Below, piece after piece: positions 1 to 8,128 of a stretch of DNA of 47,974 nt. The first letter of the stretch is position 1; every line of letters begins with the position of its first letter. The notes beneath the pieces are model-generated. The model was not told the origin of the DNA, ran no database searches, and saw only the letters and a list, made by a program, of their open reading frames with translations. A program made the translations under genes and the position numbers. The stretch comes from Candidatus Omnitrophota bacterium. Its GTDB lineage: Bacteria; Omnitrophota; JACPQZ01. The stretch lies in contig JACPQZ010000035.1 in the NCBI GenBank assembly GCA_016190205.1, forward strand, positions 1 through 47,974, in the 5' to 3' direction.

Positions 1-21
1 GGCGCCCTTCGGAGCGAACCT

Positions 22-80
22 CATTTTTTGCGCAGCAGGGTCCGCCGGCTCGTCAGGAAGTTTGCGGTGCGCAAAAAATG
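22..80. repeat. Perfect 13-bp inverted repeat with 33-bp loop
   Basis: CATTTTTTGCGCA at 22-34 is the exact reverse complement of TGCGCAAAAAATG at 68-80. The T-run lies on the outer side of the stem, not after it, so this does not read as an ordinary terminator. It could be an operator, a cruciform or one end of a repeat element. Confidence 0.5.
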
Positions 81-228
81 CAGAGTGAGCGCCTCGCTGG
101 GGCGCGAACGTTTCGCGGAGAAGGGTGCCGGCCCCGGGTGCTGTATCCTGGATGCTTGAGATCGGCCCGCATGGCGGCCAAAGGGACCGAGCCGGGCCTT
201 TCCGTATGTATGGTTCATAGGGCACATA

Positions 229-257
229 TGGCCAAGGCGCGGACGTTGTGCTACAAT
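229..257 (+). promoter_or_regulatory. Possible sigma-70 promoter for pilMN
   Basis: A -10 like TACAAT (252-257) lies 17 bp downstream of a weak -35 like TGGCCA (229-234). Transcription would start near 264, giving a leader of about 50 nt to the GTG at 313. The -35 matches TTGACA at only four of six bases. Confidence 0.3.
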
Positions 258-312
258 GAGTTCCTGTTACATATTCCTGCATAAGCGGTTATAACTTTTC
301 GAGGGCGGAGCG

Positions 313-2028
313 GTGGATATCCCTGATCTTAGGGAACGGATCATCCGCTTGAAAAACGAGGTGAGCGCGGAGGTCGTTTCTTTTCTGACGGCCTTAAAGG
401 TAATCCCACGCAGGACGCCGGTCCTGGGAATCGACATCGGGAGGGGATACCTCAAGTTGGTTGAGGCTGAGGGAGGTGAGGGTGAGGTGCGGGTTCGTGC
501 CTGGGCCGCTTCGGAGATTGCGCACAGTAAAGCGGATGAGATCAATGAGCAGGCAGTGGCCGACGGGATTCGCGCCCTCCTCTCGAAGGGCGGCTTTACT
601 TCTCGAGATGCCGCCCTTTTGGTTTCAGGTCCGGACGTTCTGTTCCGGCGCCTTCTGCTTCCGCACATTCCTTCGGAGGAGATCCGCGAGGCGGTCCACT
701 GGGAGCTTAAGCAGGATGAGGGCCTCAAACTGGAGGAGCTGGCTTGGGATTTTGCGGTGGCCAGGCGCGATATTCGCGCAGGGGACATCAGAAAGTTGGA
801 GGTGCTCGTGGCGATCGCCCCGTTGCGCGAGACCGAGAGGGCGGTCAGGATCGCCCGTCTGGCGGGCCTCGAGCCCATTTCGATCGCGAGCGCACCCTTT
901 GCCGTAGCGGAGCTCTTTCAGGCGCGGTTGGCCCCCGAAGACGCAGAGGTCACCGCCGTGGTGGATCTGGGTGAGCGCTCCGGACTAATGAGTTTTGTCA
1001 AAGGGCGCGACTTAATCTTCGTGCGGGAGCTCAAATGCGGGGCGGCCGAGCTTATGGAGGCGCTCGCGGAGATGCTCGCGCGGGATGGGGGCGATCCGGC
1101 TGCGGCCCGTCAGGCGGCGCGCACGTTGTGCCGTGAAGTAGGGATTCCGGAGAAGGAAGGTTTTCAGACGGGCGGCCGGGAATTTTCCCCGGCCCAGATT
1201 GTAGGCGTCATGCGCCCCATCCTGGACAACTGGGTGCAGGAATTTACGCGCGCCCTGGCGTATTTCAAACAGAGCACGGGAGAACCCGTGGTACATCAAG
1301 TAGTACTCTCGGGTGGGGGCTCCAATATCAGAAATTTAGTCGAGTTTCTCTCCAACCGTCTGGAGGTAACGGTCGCTCTGGCTTCGCCTGAAGACCTCCG
1401 GGTCCGCTTCGCGCCGGGTACGGAGACGTCCGAAGCGGGAGCGCTTTGCCGTACGCTCGCCCCTGCCCTGGGCCTCTCGCTCATGCAGGATAAAAAAGTC
1501 AACCTCATCCCCCGCGAACTCAAGGTAGAGAAGGTCAGAATCCTTCAGGCCCTTACCGTTCGCGTGATCGGCGTTACGTGTGCCGCCCTTCTGGCCGTCT
1601 CATCCCTCCTCCTGGCTGCGGAGGTGGGCATCCTGAAGGGGCAGATCGCGCAAAAATCGCGGCAGTGGCAGCTCCTCATGCCGTACGTGGATGAGGTCAC
1701 CGCCCTTAAGGAAGTGCGCGCGAGACGGCTCGCCCTTTTTGAACACATCACGAAGGGCCGTGCCGATACCCCGGAGCTCATGCGCGCCTTAAGTCACCTT
1801 ATCCCTGAGGGGGCGCACCTCGACTCCCTGTCATTGAGCGCGAATCTAAGATCAGTCCGGCTTAAAGGGACGGTTTATATCACGGACGAAAGCGCTGAAG
1901 CGGTGCTCTCTAAATTCATCCTGTCGCTGGAACAGTCCGGCGCCTTTCAGAGGGTGAATCTATTGACCAGCCAGCGCAAGGGTGAAGAGACTTCCGAATT
2001 CGACATGATCGCAAAACTGGAGTTGTGA
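313..2028 (+). CDS. PilM-PilN fusion, type IV pilus/T2SS platform protein
   Basis: 571 residues. Residues 1 to about 370 are a PilM-type actin-like ATPase domain. The opening strand reads VLGIDIGRGYLKLVEAE, a later phosphate loop is VVDLGERSG, and the adenosine loop is VVLSGGGSNIRNLVEFL. From about residue 395 the PilN signature VNLIPRELK appears, followed by one transmembrane helix (around 410-435) and a coiled/ferredoxin-like periplasmic part. PilM is normally cytoplasmic and binds the N-terminal tail of PilN, so the fusion joins two known partners. The start is GTG with GAGGG seven bases upstream. The pilO-like gene follows 3 nt later. Assignment to a pilus rather than a type II secretion platform (GspL-like) is inference, because no secretin or pilin lies in the window. 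Confidence 0.85.
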   Translation: MDIPDLRERIIRLKNEVSAEVVSFLTALKVIPRRTPVLGIDIGRGYLKLVEAEGGEGEVRVRAWAASEIAHSKADEINEQAVADGIRALLSKGGFTSRDAALLVSGPDVLFRRLLLPHIPSEEIREAVHWELKQDEGLKLEELAWDFAVARRDIRAGDIRKLEVLVAIAPLRETERAVRIARLAGLEPISIASAPFAVAELFQARLAPEDAEVTAVVDLGERSGLMSFVKGRDLIFVRELKCGAAELMEALAEMLARDGGDPAAARQAARTLCREVGIPEKEGFQTGGREFSPAQIVGVMRPILDNWVQEFTRALAYFKQSTGEPVVHQVVLSGGGSNIRNLVEFLSNRLEVTVALASPEDLRVRFAPGTETSEAGALCRTLAPALGLSLMQDKKVNLIPRELKVEKVRILQALTVRVIGVTCAALLAVSSLLLAAEVGILKGQIAQKSRQWQLLMPYVDEVTALKEVRARRLALFEHITKGRADTPELMRALSHLIPEGAHLDSLSLSANLRSVRLKGTVYITDESAEAVLSKFILSLEQSGAFQRVNLLTSQRKGEETSEFDMIAKLEL

Positions 2029-2031
2029 TAG

Positions 2032-2655
2032 ATGAAGCGAATGGGCGCCCGGCTTAAGGCGCGGCTCGATGTGAGCCAGCTGCGCATACTTATCTGGGCC
2101 GGCATTTCTCTGTTGTCCATCGTTCTGTTCTGGGTGTTGATCTATAGTCCTCTCCAGACGAAGCGGGGAGAGCTGAAGCAGGAGCTCGGGGGACTGAAGG
2201 CCAGGATCAAAGTTGCAGACGAGATGATCGGCGGCGCCGCAGATGCGGAGTCGGGCGTCCGGGCGCTTAAGGATGAATTGCGACATCTGGGGGCACAACT
2301 TCCGGACGAGGAACGGTTTTCTCTTATCTTGAGGGAACTTTCTGTACTGGCCCAGGATCACCACATCAATATTCTCTCCATCCGCCCGAAGCCGGCCGAG
2401 ATATACTGCGACGAAAACGGACATCCCGTTATGATCGAGGAACTCACGTGCGTGCGCGTTCCCATCGCCATAGAGGCCAAGTGCCGGTACAAGGCCCTGG
2501 CCCAATATCTTAAATCGGTCTCCGAAAAATTGGAGGTAATCACAACGGTGGATGCGCTGGACATTGAGCGGGACGAGGAGCTTCTGCCGTCCATCCGGAC
2601 CTCTCTCGAGATTTCCACGTACAGCCTGACTGCAGAACCGCCTGGGGAGGGCTAA
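2032..2655 (+). CDS. PilO/GspM-like inner-membrane platform protein
   Basis: 207 residues. A short cytoplasmic basic start precedes one transmembrane helix (about residues 18-38). A coiled-coil (about 42-85) and a periplasmic ferredoxin-like domain follow (LPDEERFSLILRELSVLAQDHHINILS). This is the standard PilO layout, and the gene follows directly after the PilM-PilN fusion. PilO pairs with PilN to form the periplasmic ring that links the motor platform to PilP and the secretin. Family assignment rests on layout and position more than on conserved residues, which are few in PilO. Confidence 0.75.
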   Translation: MKRMGARLKARLDVSQLRILIWAGISLLSIVLFWVLIYSPLQTKRGELKQELGGLKARIKVADEMIGGAADAESGVRALKDELRHLGAQLPDEERFSLILRELSVLAQDHHINILSIRPKPAEIYCDENGHPVMIEELTCVRVPIAIEAKCRYKALAQYLKSVSEKLEVITTVDALDIERDEELLPSIRTSLEISTYSLTAEPPGEG

Positions 2656-2660
2656 GCGCG

Positions 2661-3134
2661 ATGCCCGCGAAAAAAGAGACCCTTGAGATTGCGGCCACGA
2701 TCGCCGCCGTTCTCGCGCTCGTGGTTCTGGTGGCCGTTCGCATGGGCGGGTCTGGAAAACGGCAAGTGCCGCCCTCGCCGGTGGTGGTGGAGGAGACAGC
2801 CTCTGGCTTGACGCAGTCTGCGCCCCGACAGGTCGTCAAGAAAGCCCCTGCGGTCAGCATCCCGGAGGGGTGGGGAAGGGATCCTTTTCTGTCCGTGAAA
2901 GAGCACGGCGCGCCCCGGGAGGCGCCCGCGGGACCTCTCAATCTTGAACTCTTCGGGATCGTGAGCGATCCCGAGCGCCCCGGAGAGTCCTATGCCATCA
3001 TCAACGATGAAGTCGTGCGGGTGAACGAGTCCATCGAGGGGGCACGTGTGGTGGAGATAAAGCGCGGCTCGGTGGCCGTCCAGCGGGGCGGCCAGGTGTT
3101 CACATTGACACTGCCGGTCGAGCCGGATGAATAA
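2661..3134 (+). CDS. PilP/GspC-like periplasmic linker protein
   Basis: 157 residues. One N-terminal transmembrane helix (about 8-27), a proline-rich linker, and then GWGRDPFLSVKE, the RDPF motif typical of PilP and GspC. A small beta-rich homology domain with LFGIVSDP and a PDZ-like end (VVEIKRGSVAVQRGG) follows. PilP joins the PilN/PilO ring to the secretin PilQ. The stop overlaps the start of kdsC by 8 nt, so platform and Kdo genes are co-transcribed. No pilQ follows. Confidence 0.7.
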   Translation: MPAKKETLEIAATIAAVLALVVLVAVRMGGSGKRQVPPSPVVVEETASGLTQSAPRQVVKKAPAVSIPEGWGRDPFLSVKEHGAPREAPAGPLNLELFGIVSDPERPGESYAIINDEVVRVNESIEGARVVEIKRGSVAVQRGGQVFTLTLPVEPDE

Positions 3135-3651
3135 ACTTGCTCGGGCAAAGCGCATAAAGCTTCTTCTCCTGGACGTCGACGGCGTCCTGACGGATGGAAG
3201 GATCATCTACACGAACCGGGGCGATGAGATCAAGGCATTCGACGTGCAGGACGGGTTTGGTCTTGTCCTCATCGACAGGTCGGGTTTGAAAACGGCCCTC
3301 CTAACAGCCCGCGCCTCAAGGCTCCTTGAAAGGCGGGTGCGTGATCTGTGCGTCCATGCGCTGTACCAAAATGCCCGTAATAAGGCGGTTGCGTTTCGCC
3401 GCGTCAAAAGAGATTTCCGGGTGACCGACGCCGAGGTGTGCTTTGTGGGCGATGAGCTTCTAGACCTGGGCGTCATGAAGCGCGTCGGTTTGGCGGTGGC
3501 GGTCAAAAACGGCCGCCCGGAGGTGAAACGGGCGGCTCACCTGGTGACGCGCCGTGAGGGCGGCCGGGGGGCCGTCCGCGAAGTGGTAGAGTTTATCCTT
3601 AAAGCCCAGGGCAAGTGGTCAAGGCTCCTGTATAATTTGACATTACAATGA
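3127..3651 (+). CDS. kdsC: 3-deoxy-D-manno-octulosonate 8-phosphate phosphatase
   Basis: 174 residues, the usual KdsC length. HAD-superfamily motif I is LLLLDVDGVLTDG with the nucleophile Asp16 and the acid/base Asp18. The substrate loop DVQDGFGLVLI, motif II in LLTAR and motif III/IV (VGDELLDLGVM) match KdsC, which removes phosphate from Kdo-8-P to give Kdo for the lipopolysaccharide inner core. The protein is a cytoplasmic tetramer without a cap domain. It starts inside the end of the pilP-like gene. A promoter for the next gene lies within its last codons. Confidence 0.93.
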   Translation: MNKLARAKRIKLLLLDVDGVLTDGRIIYTNRGDEIKAFDVQDGFGLVLIDRSGLKTALLTARASRLLERRVRDLCVHALYQNARNKAVAFRRVKRDFRVTDAEVCFVGDELLDLGVMKRVGLAVAVKNGRPEVKRAAHLVTRREGGRGAVREVVEFILKAQGKWSRLLYNLTLQ

Positions 3652-3664
3652 GATGTGTTAAAAT
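3637..3664 (+). promoter_or_regulatory. Strong sigma-70 promoter before lpxL-like gene
   Basis: TTGACA (3637-3642, a perfect -35) and TAAAAT (3659-3664, five of six) are separated by 16 bp. Transcription would start near 3671, only about six bases before the ATG at 3677, so the first gene could be read from a nearly leaderless mRNA. The -35 lies inside the 3' end of kdsC. Confidence 0.6.
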
Positions 3665-3676
3665 AGCCGTCTTACC

Positions 3677-4639
3677 ATGAAGCACCGGAAGAGGAGAATG
3701 CTCGTGCTTTGCGGGCTCGTTCTCCTTCGCCTTTTTGTGCTTTGTCTTCCACGGTCTTTATATTTGATACTCGGTAGATGGGGTGGATGGCTCGCATATA
3801 GTCTATTGGCTGGGGAAAGGCGCAAGACCGAAAGCAATCTCAAACTTGCGCTCGGCAGCGAGAGGAGCGATACCGAGCTAAGAGCCATCAGCCGGGCGGT
3901 CTTTGGGCACCTGGGACAGAACCTGGTCGAGTGGATCAGCCTCGCTAAATTTACCCCCAGTAACATTGATTCCATTATTGAGGTGCGCGGCCTGGAAAGG
4001 ATGCGCGCGGGGCTTGCGCAGGGGCGGGGGGTGATCCTCATCGGATCCCATTTCGGGAATTGGGAGCTCATCTGCCCCGTGCTCGTCATGAAGCTGGGGG
4101 TTCCCGAAATAACCGTTGTGGGAAGACGGATTTATTTTGACAAGTACAACGAGCTTATTGTCCGCGCGCGCAGGGAGAAGGGTGTTAGGACCTTCTATCG
4201 GGACGACCCCCCGAGGAGAATACTCGGGGCGCTGAAGCAGAATCAAGTGGTGGGCCTCGTGCCCGATCAGGACGTGGACAGTGTGGATGGCATATTTGTC
4301 AACTTTTTTGGAAGGCCGGCCTATACGCCGACGGGCCCTGCGAGACTGGCCCGCGCGGCCCGCGCGGTGCTTATACCCTGCTTTATGATCCGCCAGGGCT
4401 CAAGATACCGTTTCGAGATCTGTGACCCGATTGAGGTGGACATGGCGCGGGGGAAAGATGAGGCCATACGGGAAGCCACTGAAGGCTGGAGCCGTGTGGT
4501 GGAAGACACCATTCGACGTTATCCTGAGCAATGGGCGTGGATGCATCGGCGATGGAAGACGCAAGAAAACGCCCCGAAGGACGAAGGAAGTGGGACGAAG
4601 GCAGTGGGACGTGGGACGAGAGGGGTGCCAGACGAATGA
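3677..4639 (+). CDS. LpxL/HtrB-family lipid A acyltransferase
   Basis: 320 residues. One N-terminal membrane helix (about 8-27) precedes the acyltransferase domain, which has the HX4(D/E) catalytic motif GSHFGNWE near residue 124 and downstream motifs VGRRIYFDKYNELIVRARR and GLVPDQDVD. Members of this family add the secondary acyl chain to Kdo2-lipid IVA on the cytoplasmic face of the inner membrane. The last 25 residues or so are encoded by a 7-bp tandem repeat (GTGGGAC units, 4590-4624) and are polar and low in complexity, unlike the family. The stop overlaps the next start (ATGA). Which acyl position it modifies cannot be told. Confidence 0.85.
   Translation: MKHRKRRMLVLCGLVLLRLFVLCLPRSLYLILGRWGGWLAYSLLAGERRKTESNLKLALGSERSDTELRAISRAVFGHLGQNLVEWISLAKFTPSNIDSIIEVRGLERMRAGLAQGRGVILIGSHFGNWELICPVLVMKLGVPEITVVGRRIYFDKYNELIVRARREKGVRTFYRDDPPRRILGALKQNQVVGLVPDQDVDSVDGIFVNFFGRPAYTPTGPARLARAARAVLIPCFMIRQGSRYRFEICDPIEVDMARGKDEAIREATEGWSRVVEDTIRRYPEQWAWMHRRWKTQENAPKDEGSGTKAVGRGTRGVPDE
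4590..4624 (+). repeat. 7-bp tandem repeat, GTGGGAC units, inside lpxL 3' end
   Basis: Five units in 7-bp register: GTGGGAC at 4590, a GAAGGCA variant, GTGGGAC at 4604 and 4611, then GAGAGGG. A looser copy extends left to about 4576. The array is coding and forms the tail of the acyltransferase. Confidence 0.75.
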
Positions 4640-5553
4640 TGACAAGTAAAATCTCCCCGCTATTCATTGCCATCTTGCTTGTGCTTGCCCAGGGCTGCGG
4701 CCCGACACACCCTCACTCCGCGGCACCTGATCTTCCCGAAGGCATGCGCGCCTCCGCTCAAGATAAAGAGGGCGGCATGGACCAGAAGATGCTCACCTTT
4801 ACTTTTTCCGAATATACGAACGACGGCCGCAAGAAGATGGATATCGAAGGGGATTCTGCGGACATCTTCTCCGCCAGCGTAGACCTCTTTAACCTCATAG
4901 CGCACGTCTATAACTCCGACCAGGACATCACCATAACGTCTGACACCGGGACCTTCGACCGCGCAACGAATCACGTGGAGCTCGTGAGTAACGTCATCGC
5001 CCGCTCCCAGGACGGCGGCATGGTGCAGACGAATTCCATGGATTATGATTCGGACAGCGGCGTGGGCACAACAGAAGACCAGACTTGGATCACGCAAGAG
5101 GGCATGATCTCCAATGGAAAAGGGGCCGTCGTTCATTCCAAAGAACGGCGGGCGGAGCTTAAGCGGGATGTGCATGTCCTTTTTGTGAACCGCGACGACG
5201 AAGAAAAAGGCCTCACGACCATCACCTGCGACGGACCGCTTGAGGTCGATTCCGAAGCGCGCCTGGCCGTCTTCCAAAACAACGTGCTCGTCCAGGACCA
5301 CAGGGGCACCGTGGCCAGCGACCGCATGGAGGTCACCATCACCCGGGAAGAGCAGAAGATAGAAAGAATCATCTGCACGGGAAATGTGAATATCCGGCAG
5401 GGTCAAAGCTCCACCTTAAGTGAACGGGCAGTTTACCTTGCCCAGGAGGGTCGGGTGGTCCTGACGGGCGCCCCGCGGCTTGTCATTTATCCTGACGAGC
5501 TGGAAGAGACCGATGCGATTATTAGAAACCAAGGGTCTGGTCAAGACTTATAA
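4636..5553 (+). CDS. LptC-LptA fusion, periplasmic LPS transport
   Basis: 305 residues. A hydrophobic N-terminus (about 5-20, ending LAQGC) looks like a signal or lipoprotein signal. A LptC-like domain follows (about 45-170; [26 protein letters not shown] and [20 protein letters not shown]). A second OstA/LptA-like stretch (about 185-295) contains [20 protein letters not shown] and [12 protein letters not shown]. LptC receives LPS from LptBFG and hands it to the LptA bridge, so the fusion joins consecutive parts of the route. The ATG at 4636 is chosen because it overlaps the preceding stop (ATGA) and begins the signal sequence; an in-frame extension upstream would be repeat-derived. It overlaps lptB by 41 bp. 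Confidence 0.8.
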   Translation: MMTSKISPLFIAILLVLAQGCGPTHPHSAAPDLPEGMRASAQDKEGGMDQKMLTFTFSEYTNDGRKKMDIEGDSADIFSASVDLFNLIAHVYNSDQDITITSDTGTFDRATNHVELVSNVIARSQDGGMVQTNSMDYDSDSGVGTTEDQTWITQEGMISNGKGAVVHSKERRAELKRDVHVLFVNRDDEEKGLTTITCDGPLEVDSEARLAVFQNNVLVQDHRGTVASDRMEVTITREEQKIERIICTGNVNIRQGQSSTLSERAVYLAQEGRVVLTGAPRLVIYPDELEETDAIIRNQGSGQDL

Positions 5554-6235
5554 GAAGCGCGCCGTTGTAAACCGGGTCGACATCCACGTGGATGTCGGCG
5601 AGATCATCGGGCTTCTGGGGCCTAACGGCGCAGGAAAGACCACCTCTTTCTACATGATTGTGGGTCTGGTCAAGCCTGACGAGGGGAAGATCTACTTTAA
5701 AGGCGGGGATATTACCCGGGCGCCCATGCATGAACGCGCCCGGCGCGGGATCGGTTACCTGGCCCAGGAGCCATCCATCTTTCGCAAGCTCACCGTTGAG
5801 GAGAATATCGAGGCCATCCTGGAGACCCTCAACCTCTCGAAGCGCGAGCGGCGCCACCGCCTGGAGCAGCTCCTCGAGGAACTCAACATTTCCTATCTCG
5901 CCAAGAACAAGGCCTATACCCTCTCCGGAGGGGAGCGCAGAAGGCTTGAGATTACGCGCGCCCTGGTGACCCGCCCTTCATTCATCCTTTTGGACGAGCC
6001 CTTCAGTGGGGTCGATCCCATCGCCGTGTTCGAGGTTCAGCAGATCATCAAAGATTTGAAAAACCGGGGTCTGGGGATCCTGCTCACGGATCACAGCGTG
6101 CGGGAGACGCTTGCCATCACGGATCGTGCGTACATCATGGCCGAGGGGAGGGTGCTCATCTCGGGCACCGCCCAGGAGCTGGCCACCGATCCGAAGGCGC
6201 GGCAGATTTATCTGGGCGAGAAGTTTACGCTATAG
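5513..6235 (+). CDS. lptB: LPS export ABC transporter ATPase
   Basis: 240 residues, normal LptB length. Walker A is [11 protein letters not shown] (about 39-49), the Q-loop is YLAQEPSIF, the signature is LSGGERRR, Walker B is [15 protein letters not shown], and the switch histidine sits in LLTDHSVRE. The shortened signature and the FSGVDPIAV segment are typical of LptB. It powers extraction of LPS through LptF and LptG, which are encoded here on the opposite strand at 16.8-19.0 kb. The start at [15 protein letters not shown] lies 41 bp inside lptCA; a start further on would remove the first strand, so the overlap looks real. Confidence 0.95.
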   Translation: MRLLETKGLVKTYKKRAVVNRVDIHVDVGEIIGLLGPNGAGKTTSFYMIVGLVKPDEGKIYFKGGDITRAPMHERARRGIGYLAQEPSIFRKLTVEENIEAILETLNLSKRERRHRLEQLLEELNISYLAKNKAYTLSGGERRRLEITRALVTRPSFILLDEPFSGVDPIAVFEVQQIIKDLKNRGLGILLTDHSVRETLAITDRAYIMAEGRVLISGTAQELATDPKARQIYLGEKFTL

Positions 6236-6255
6236 GAGGGCACGAGAGGGTACCT

Positions 6256-6720
6256 ATGAAGATCATGGATTTTTTATGTCAGCAAGCGATTTCAGCGAAT
6301 CTTAAGGCGTCTGATAAGGAAGGCGTACTCCGCGAGCTTACGGGGTTGTTGGCCGCTTCGCAATCCATCAGCGATCCGGACGAGGTGTTGAAGGCCTTGG
6401 TGGATCGCGAGGCCCTGGGCTCCACAGGCATCGGGCACGGGGTGGCCATACCCCATGGCAAATCCGGTTCGGTCAAGGACCTCGTGGCGGCCTTCGGTAT
6501 ATCCCGCAGGGGCATCCGGTTCGAGGCCTTGGACGGGGAGCCTGTGTACATCTTCTTTCTCCTGGTCGCCCCGGAAGATACCTCCGGTCCTCACCTTAAG
6601 GCACTGGCCCGGATCTCTCGCCTTTTGAGAGACAAGTATTTTAGGGACAGCCTCATAAGCGCCAGGGATGAGCAGGAGATTCTTCGCGTCATCCAGCTCG
6701 AAGACAGCAAGAAGGTTTAA
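6256..6720 (+). CDS. ptsN: PTS EIIA-Ntr regulatory protein
   Basis: 154 residues. The EIIA-type fold carries the phosphorylated histidine His67 in GHGVAIPHGK. The lptB-ptsN neighbourhood is known from proteobacteria, where rpoN and hpf normally lie in between. Here both are missing and only 20 bp separate the genes. EIIA-Ntr is a regulatory phosphoacceptor without a sugar permease. No EIIB or EIIC gene is present, which supports a regulatory PTS. The ribosome binding site GAGAGGG lies six bases before the ATG. Confidence 0.92.
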   Translation: MKIMDFLCQQAISANLKASDKEGVLRELTGLLAASQSISDPDEVLKALVDREALGSTGIGHGVAIPHGKSGSVKDLVAAFGISRRGIRFEALDGEPVYIFFLLVAPEDTSGPHLKALARISRLLRDKYFRDSLISARDEQEILRVIQLEDSKKV

Positions 6721-6723
6721 GAC

Positions 6724-7686
6724 ATGGCGGTGGTCACGGTAGGCAACCTTCTGGAGGACAAGGGCAAGGAGTTTAAACTCCAGCTCGTCAACCGGAAGGC
6801 CAATCTCAAGAAGACCATCAAGGTGGTCGAGCCCCACCGGCCGGGCCTTGCGCTCGCCGGCTGGTATGAGTACTTTGCGTACGATCGGCCGCAGATCCTG
6901 GGGCAGACGGAGATTTTTTATCTCAAGTCTTTAAGCTCCCGCGAGCGCCGCAAGAATTTGGACAAGTTTTTCAGTTACGACATACCCTGCCTCCTGGTTG
7001 CGCGCGGTCTCACCGCCCCCCGGTACCTCCTCGAGTACGCCAACAGAAAAAGGATCGCCGTCATCCAGTCGCCCTTTGAAACGGCGATCCTGATGAGCAA
7101 GGTCACCCTGTACCTTGAGGATCGCTTCAGCCCCCAGACAAGCATCCACGGCACCTTGGTGGATGTGTACGGCGTGGGGGTGCTCATTTTGGGTAAGAGC
7201 GGCGTGGGAAAGAGCGAGAGCGCCCTGGAGCTCGTCGAGCGCGGCCATCGCCTGGTCGCAGACGACGTGGTGGACATTCAGCTTCTGGATGGTGAGATCT
7301 TAATGGGGAGCTCCGCGGCGATCATCCGTCATCATATGGAGATTCGGGGCTTGGGGATCATCAACATCAAAGAGATCTTCGGCGTAGGGGCGGTGCGGAA
7401 CCGAAAGCGTATCGGCCTCGTCGTCACCCTGGAGAAATGGGATCAGCGCAAGGAGTACGAGCGCCTGGGGCTTGAGGAGCAAAAGCATAAAATTCTGGGA
7501 GCCGCCCTGCCGCATTTTGTGATTCCCGTAAGACCCGGCCGCAACCTCTCGATCTTGATCGAGGTCTCTGCCTTGAACGAGCGGTTGAAACGGATGGGGA
7601 CCTATCCCGCGCGGGAACTCAATCAGCGCCTTATCGCAGCCATGAAGGGCGGGTTTAAGGGGCGCGGGCCGGATGACATTTATTGA
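6724..7686 (+). CDS. hprK: HPr kinase/phosphorylase
   Basis: 320 residues, full length. The N-terminal domain is followed by a Walker A loop GKSGVGKS at 157-164 and the HprK signature EIRGLGIINIKEIFG (about 207-221). The enzyme phosphorylates and dephosphorylates the regulatory serine of HPr. The gene starts 3 nt after ptsN and is followed by ptsH and ptsI, so sensor, phosphocarrier and EI are in one unit. In Gram-negative bacteria HprK usually comes without CcpA and acts on the PTS-Ntr branch. Confidence 0.95.
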   Translation: MAVVTVGNLLEDKGKEFKLQLVNRKANLKKTIKVVEPHRPGLALAGWYEYFAYDRPQILGQTEIFYLKSLSSRERRKNLDKFFSYDIPCLLVARGLTAPRYLLEYANRKRIAVIQSPFETAILMSKVTLYLEDRFSPQTSIHGTLVDVYGVGVLILGKSGVGKSESALELVERGHRLVADDVVDIQLLDGEILMGSSAAIIRHHMEIRGLGIINIKEIFGVGAVRNRKRIGLVVTLEKWDQRKEYERLGLEEQKHKILGAALPHFVIPVRPGRNLSILIEVSALNERLKRMGTYPARELNQRLIAAMKGGFKGRGPDDIY

Positions 7687-7713
7687 GCTTTCAGCTTTCA
7701 GCTATCAGCCATC
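7686..7713 (+). repeat. 7-bp tandem repeat, AGCTTTC units
   Basis: Four units in strict register directly after the hprK stop: AGCTTTC (7686), AGCTTTC (7693), AGCTATC (7700) and AGCCATC (7707). The first base of the array is the last base of the hprK TGA. It lies in the 66-bp spacer before ptsH. Confidence 0.8.
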
Positions 7714-7752
7714 TGCTGGAGCTAAATATAACGATTTGCGCAGGAGTTATCT

Positions 7753-8022
7753 GTGGTCGTGGAACGCGCGATAGAAGTTAAGAACCGGCTGGGGCTTCAT
7801 GCCCGCCCCGCGGCCCTGTTCGTTCAGACCGCCAATAAATTCCGGTGCGAGATTGAAGTGCGCAGGGGCCGGCAGAAGGTCAACGGGAAGTCGATCATGG
7901 GTATCATGATGCTGGCCGCTGGAAAAGGCACGCGCATCAACGTGCGCTGCGAAGGTCAGGACGCTGACCGGGCCATCAGAGCCCTCCAGAAGTTGCTGTC
8001 TACGGAAATAGATAAGGAATAG
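7753..8022 (+). CDS. ptsH: Phosphocarrier protein HPr
   Basis: 89 residues. The active-site histidine His16 is in LGLHARPA, and the regulatory serine Ser47 is in KVNGKSIMG with the conserved following hydrophobic stretch and AAGKGT. Both sites being present fits control by HprK (Ser) and EI (His). The start is GTG at 7753 with AGGAG six bases upstream; a second GTG two codons on is less well spaced. Upstream lies the AGCTTTC array, downstream an 82-bp palindrome. Confidence 0.95.
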   Translation: MVVERAIEVKNRLGLHARPAALFVQTANKFRCEIEVRRGRQKVNGKSIMGIMMLAAGKGTRINVRCEGQDADRAIRALQKLLSTEIDKE

Positions 8023-8032
8023 GCGATTCTAT

Positions 8033-8114
8033 GTCATTGCGAGCCCGCCACTAATTCTTCGGCGGGCGAAGCAATCTCACGAGATTGCTTCGCGCCTGCG
8101 GCGCTCGCAATGAC
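8033..8114. repeat. CATTGCGAG-type palindromic repeat
   Basis: 82 bp beginning GTCATTGCGAGC and ending in its exact complement GCTCGCAATGAC. Inside, CGAAGCAATCTC is followed almost at once by GAGATTGCTTCG, and a side hairpin pairs CCCGCC with GGCGGG. It sits between ptsH and ptsI and ends 14 bp before the ptsI start. A longer relative is at 16639-16780. From memory, similar strings occur in many unrelated bacterial genomes, so this is probably a known class of non-autonomous palindromic element. Confidence 0.8.
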
Positions 8115-8128
8115 GGCAGACGAATATT

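Larger units (their letters stand above)
1..312. other. Upstream spacer without a recognisable gene
   Basis: No convincing gene is visible here. The two short reading frames of 68 codons have no family resemblance and no ribosome binding site. The stretch holds a perfect inverted repeat (22-80) and one plausible promoter (229-257), both listed separately. It is probably the 5' flank of the pilMN-pilO-pilP operon; what lies to the left cannot be seen. Confidence 0.5.
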
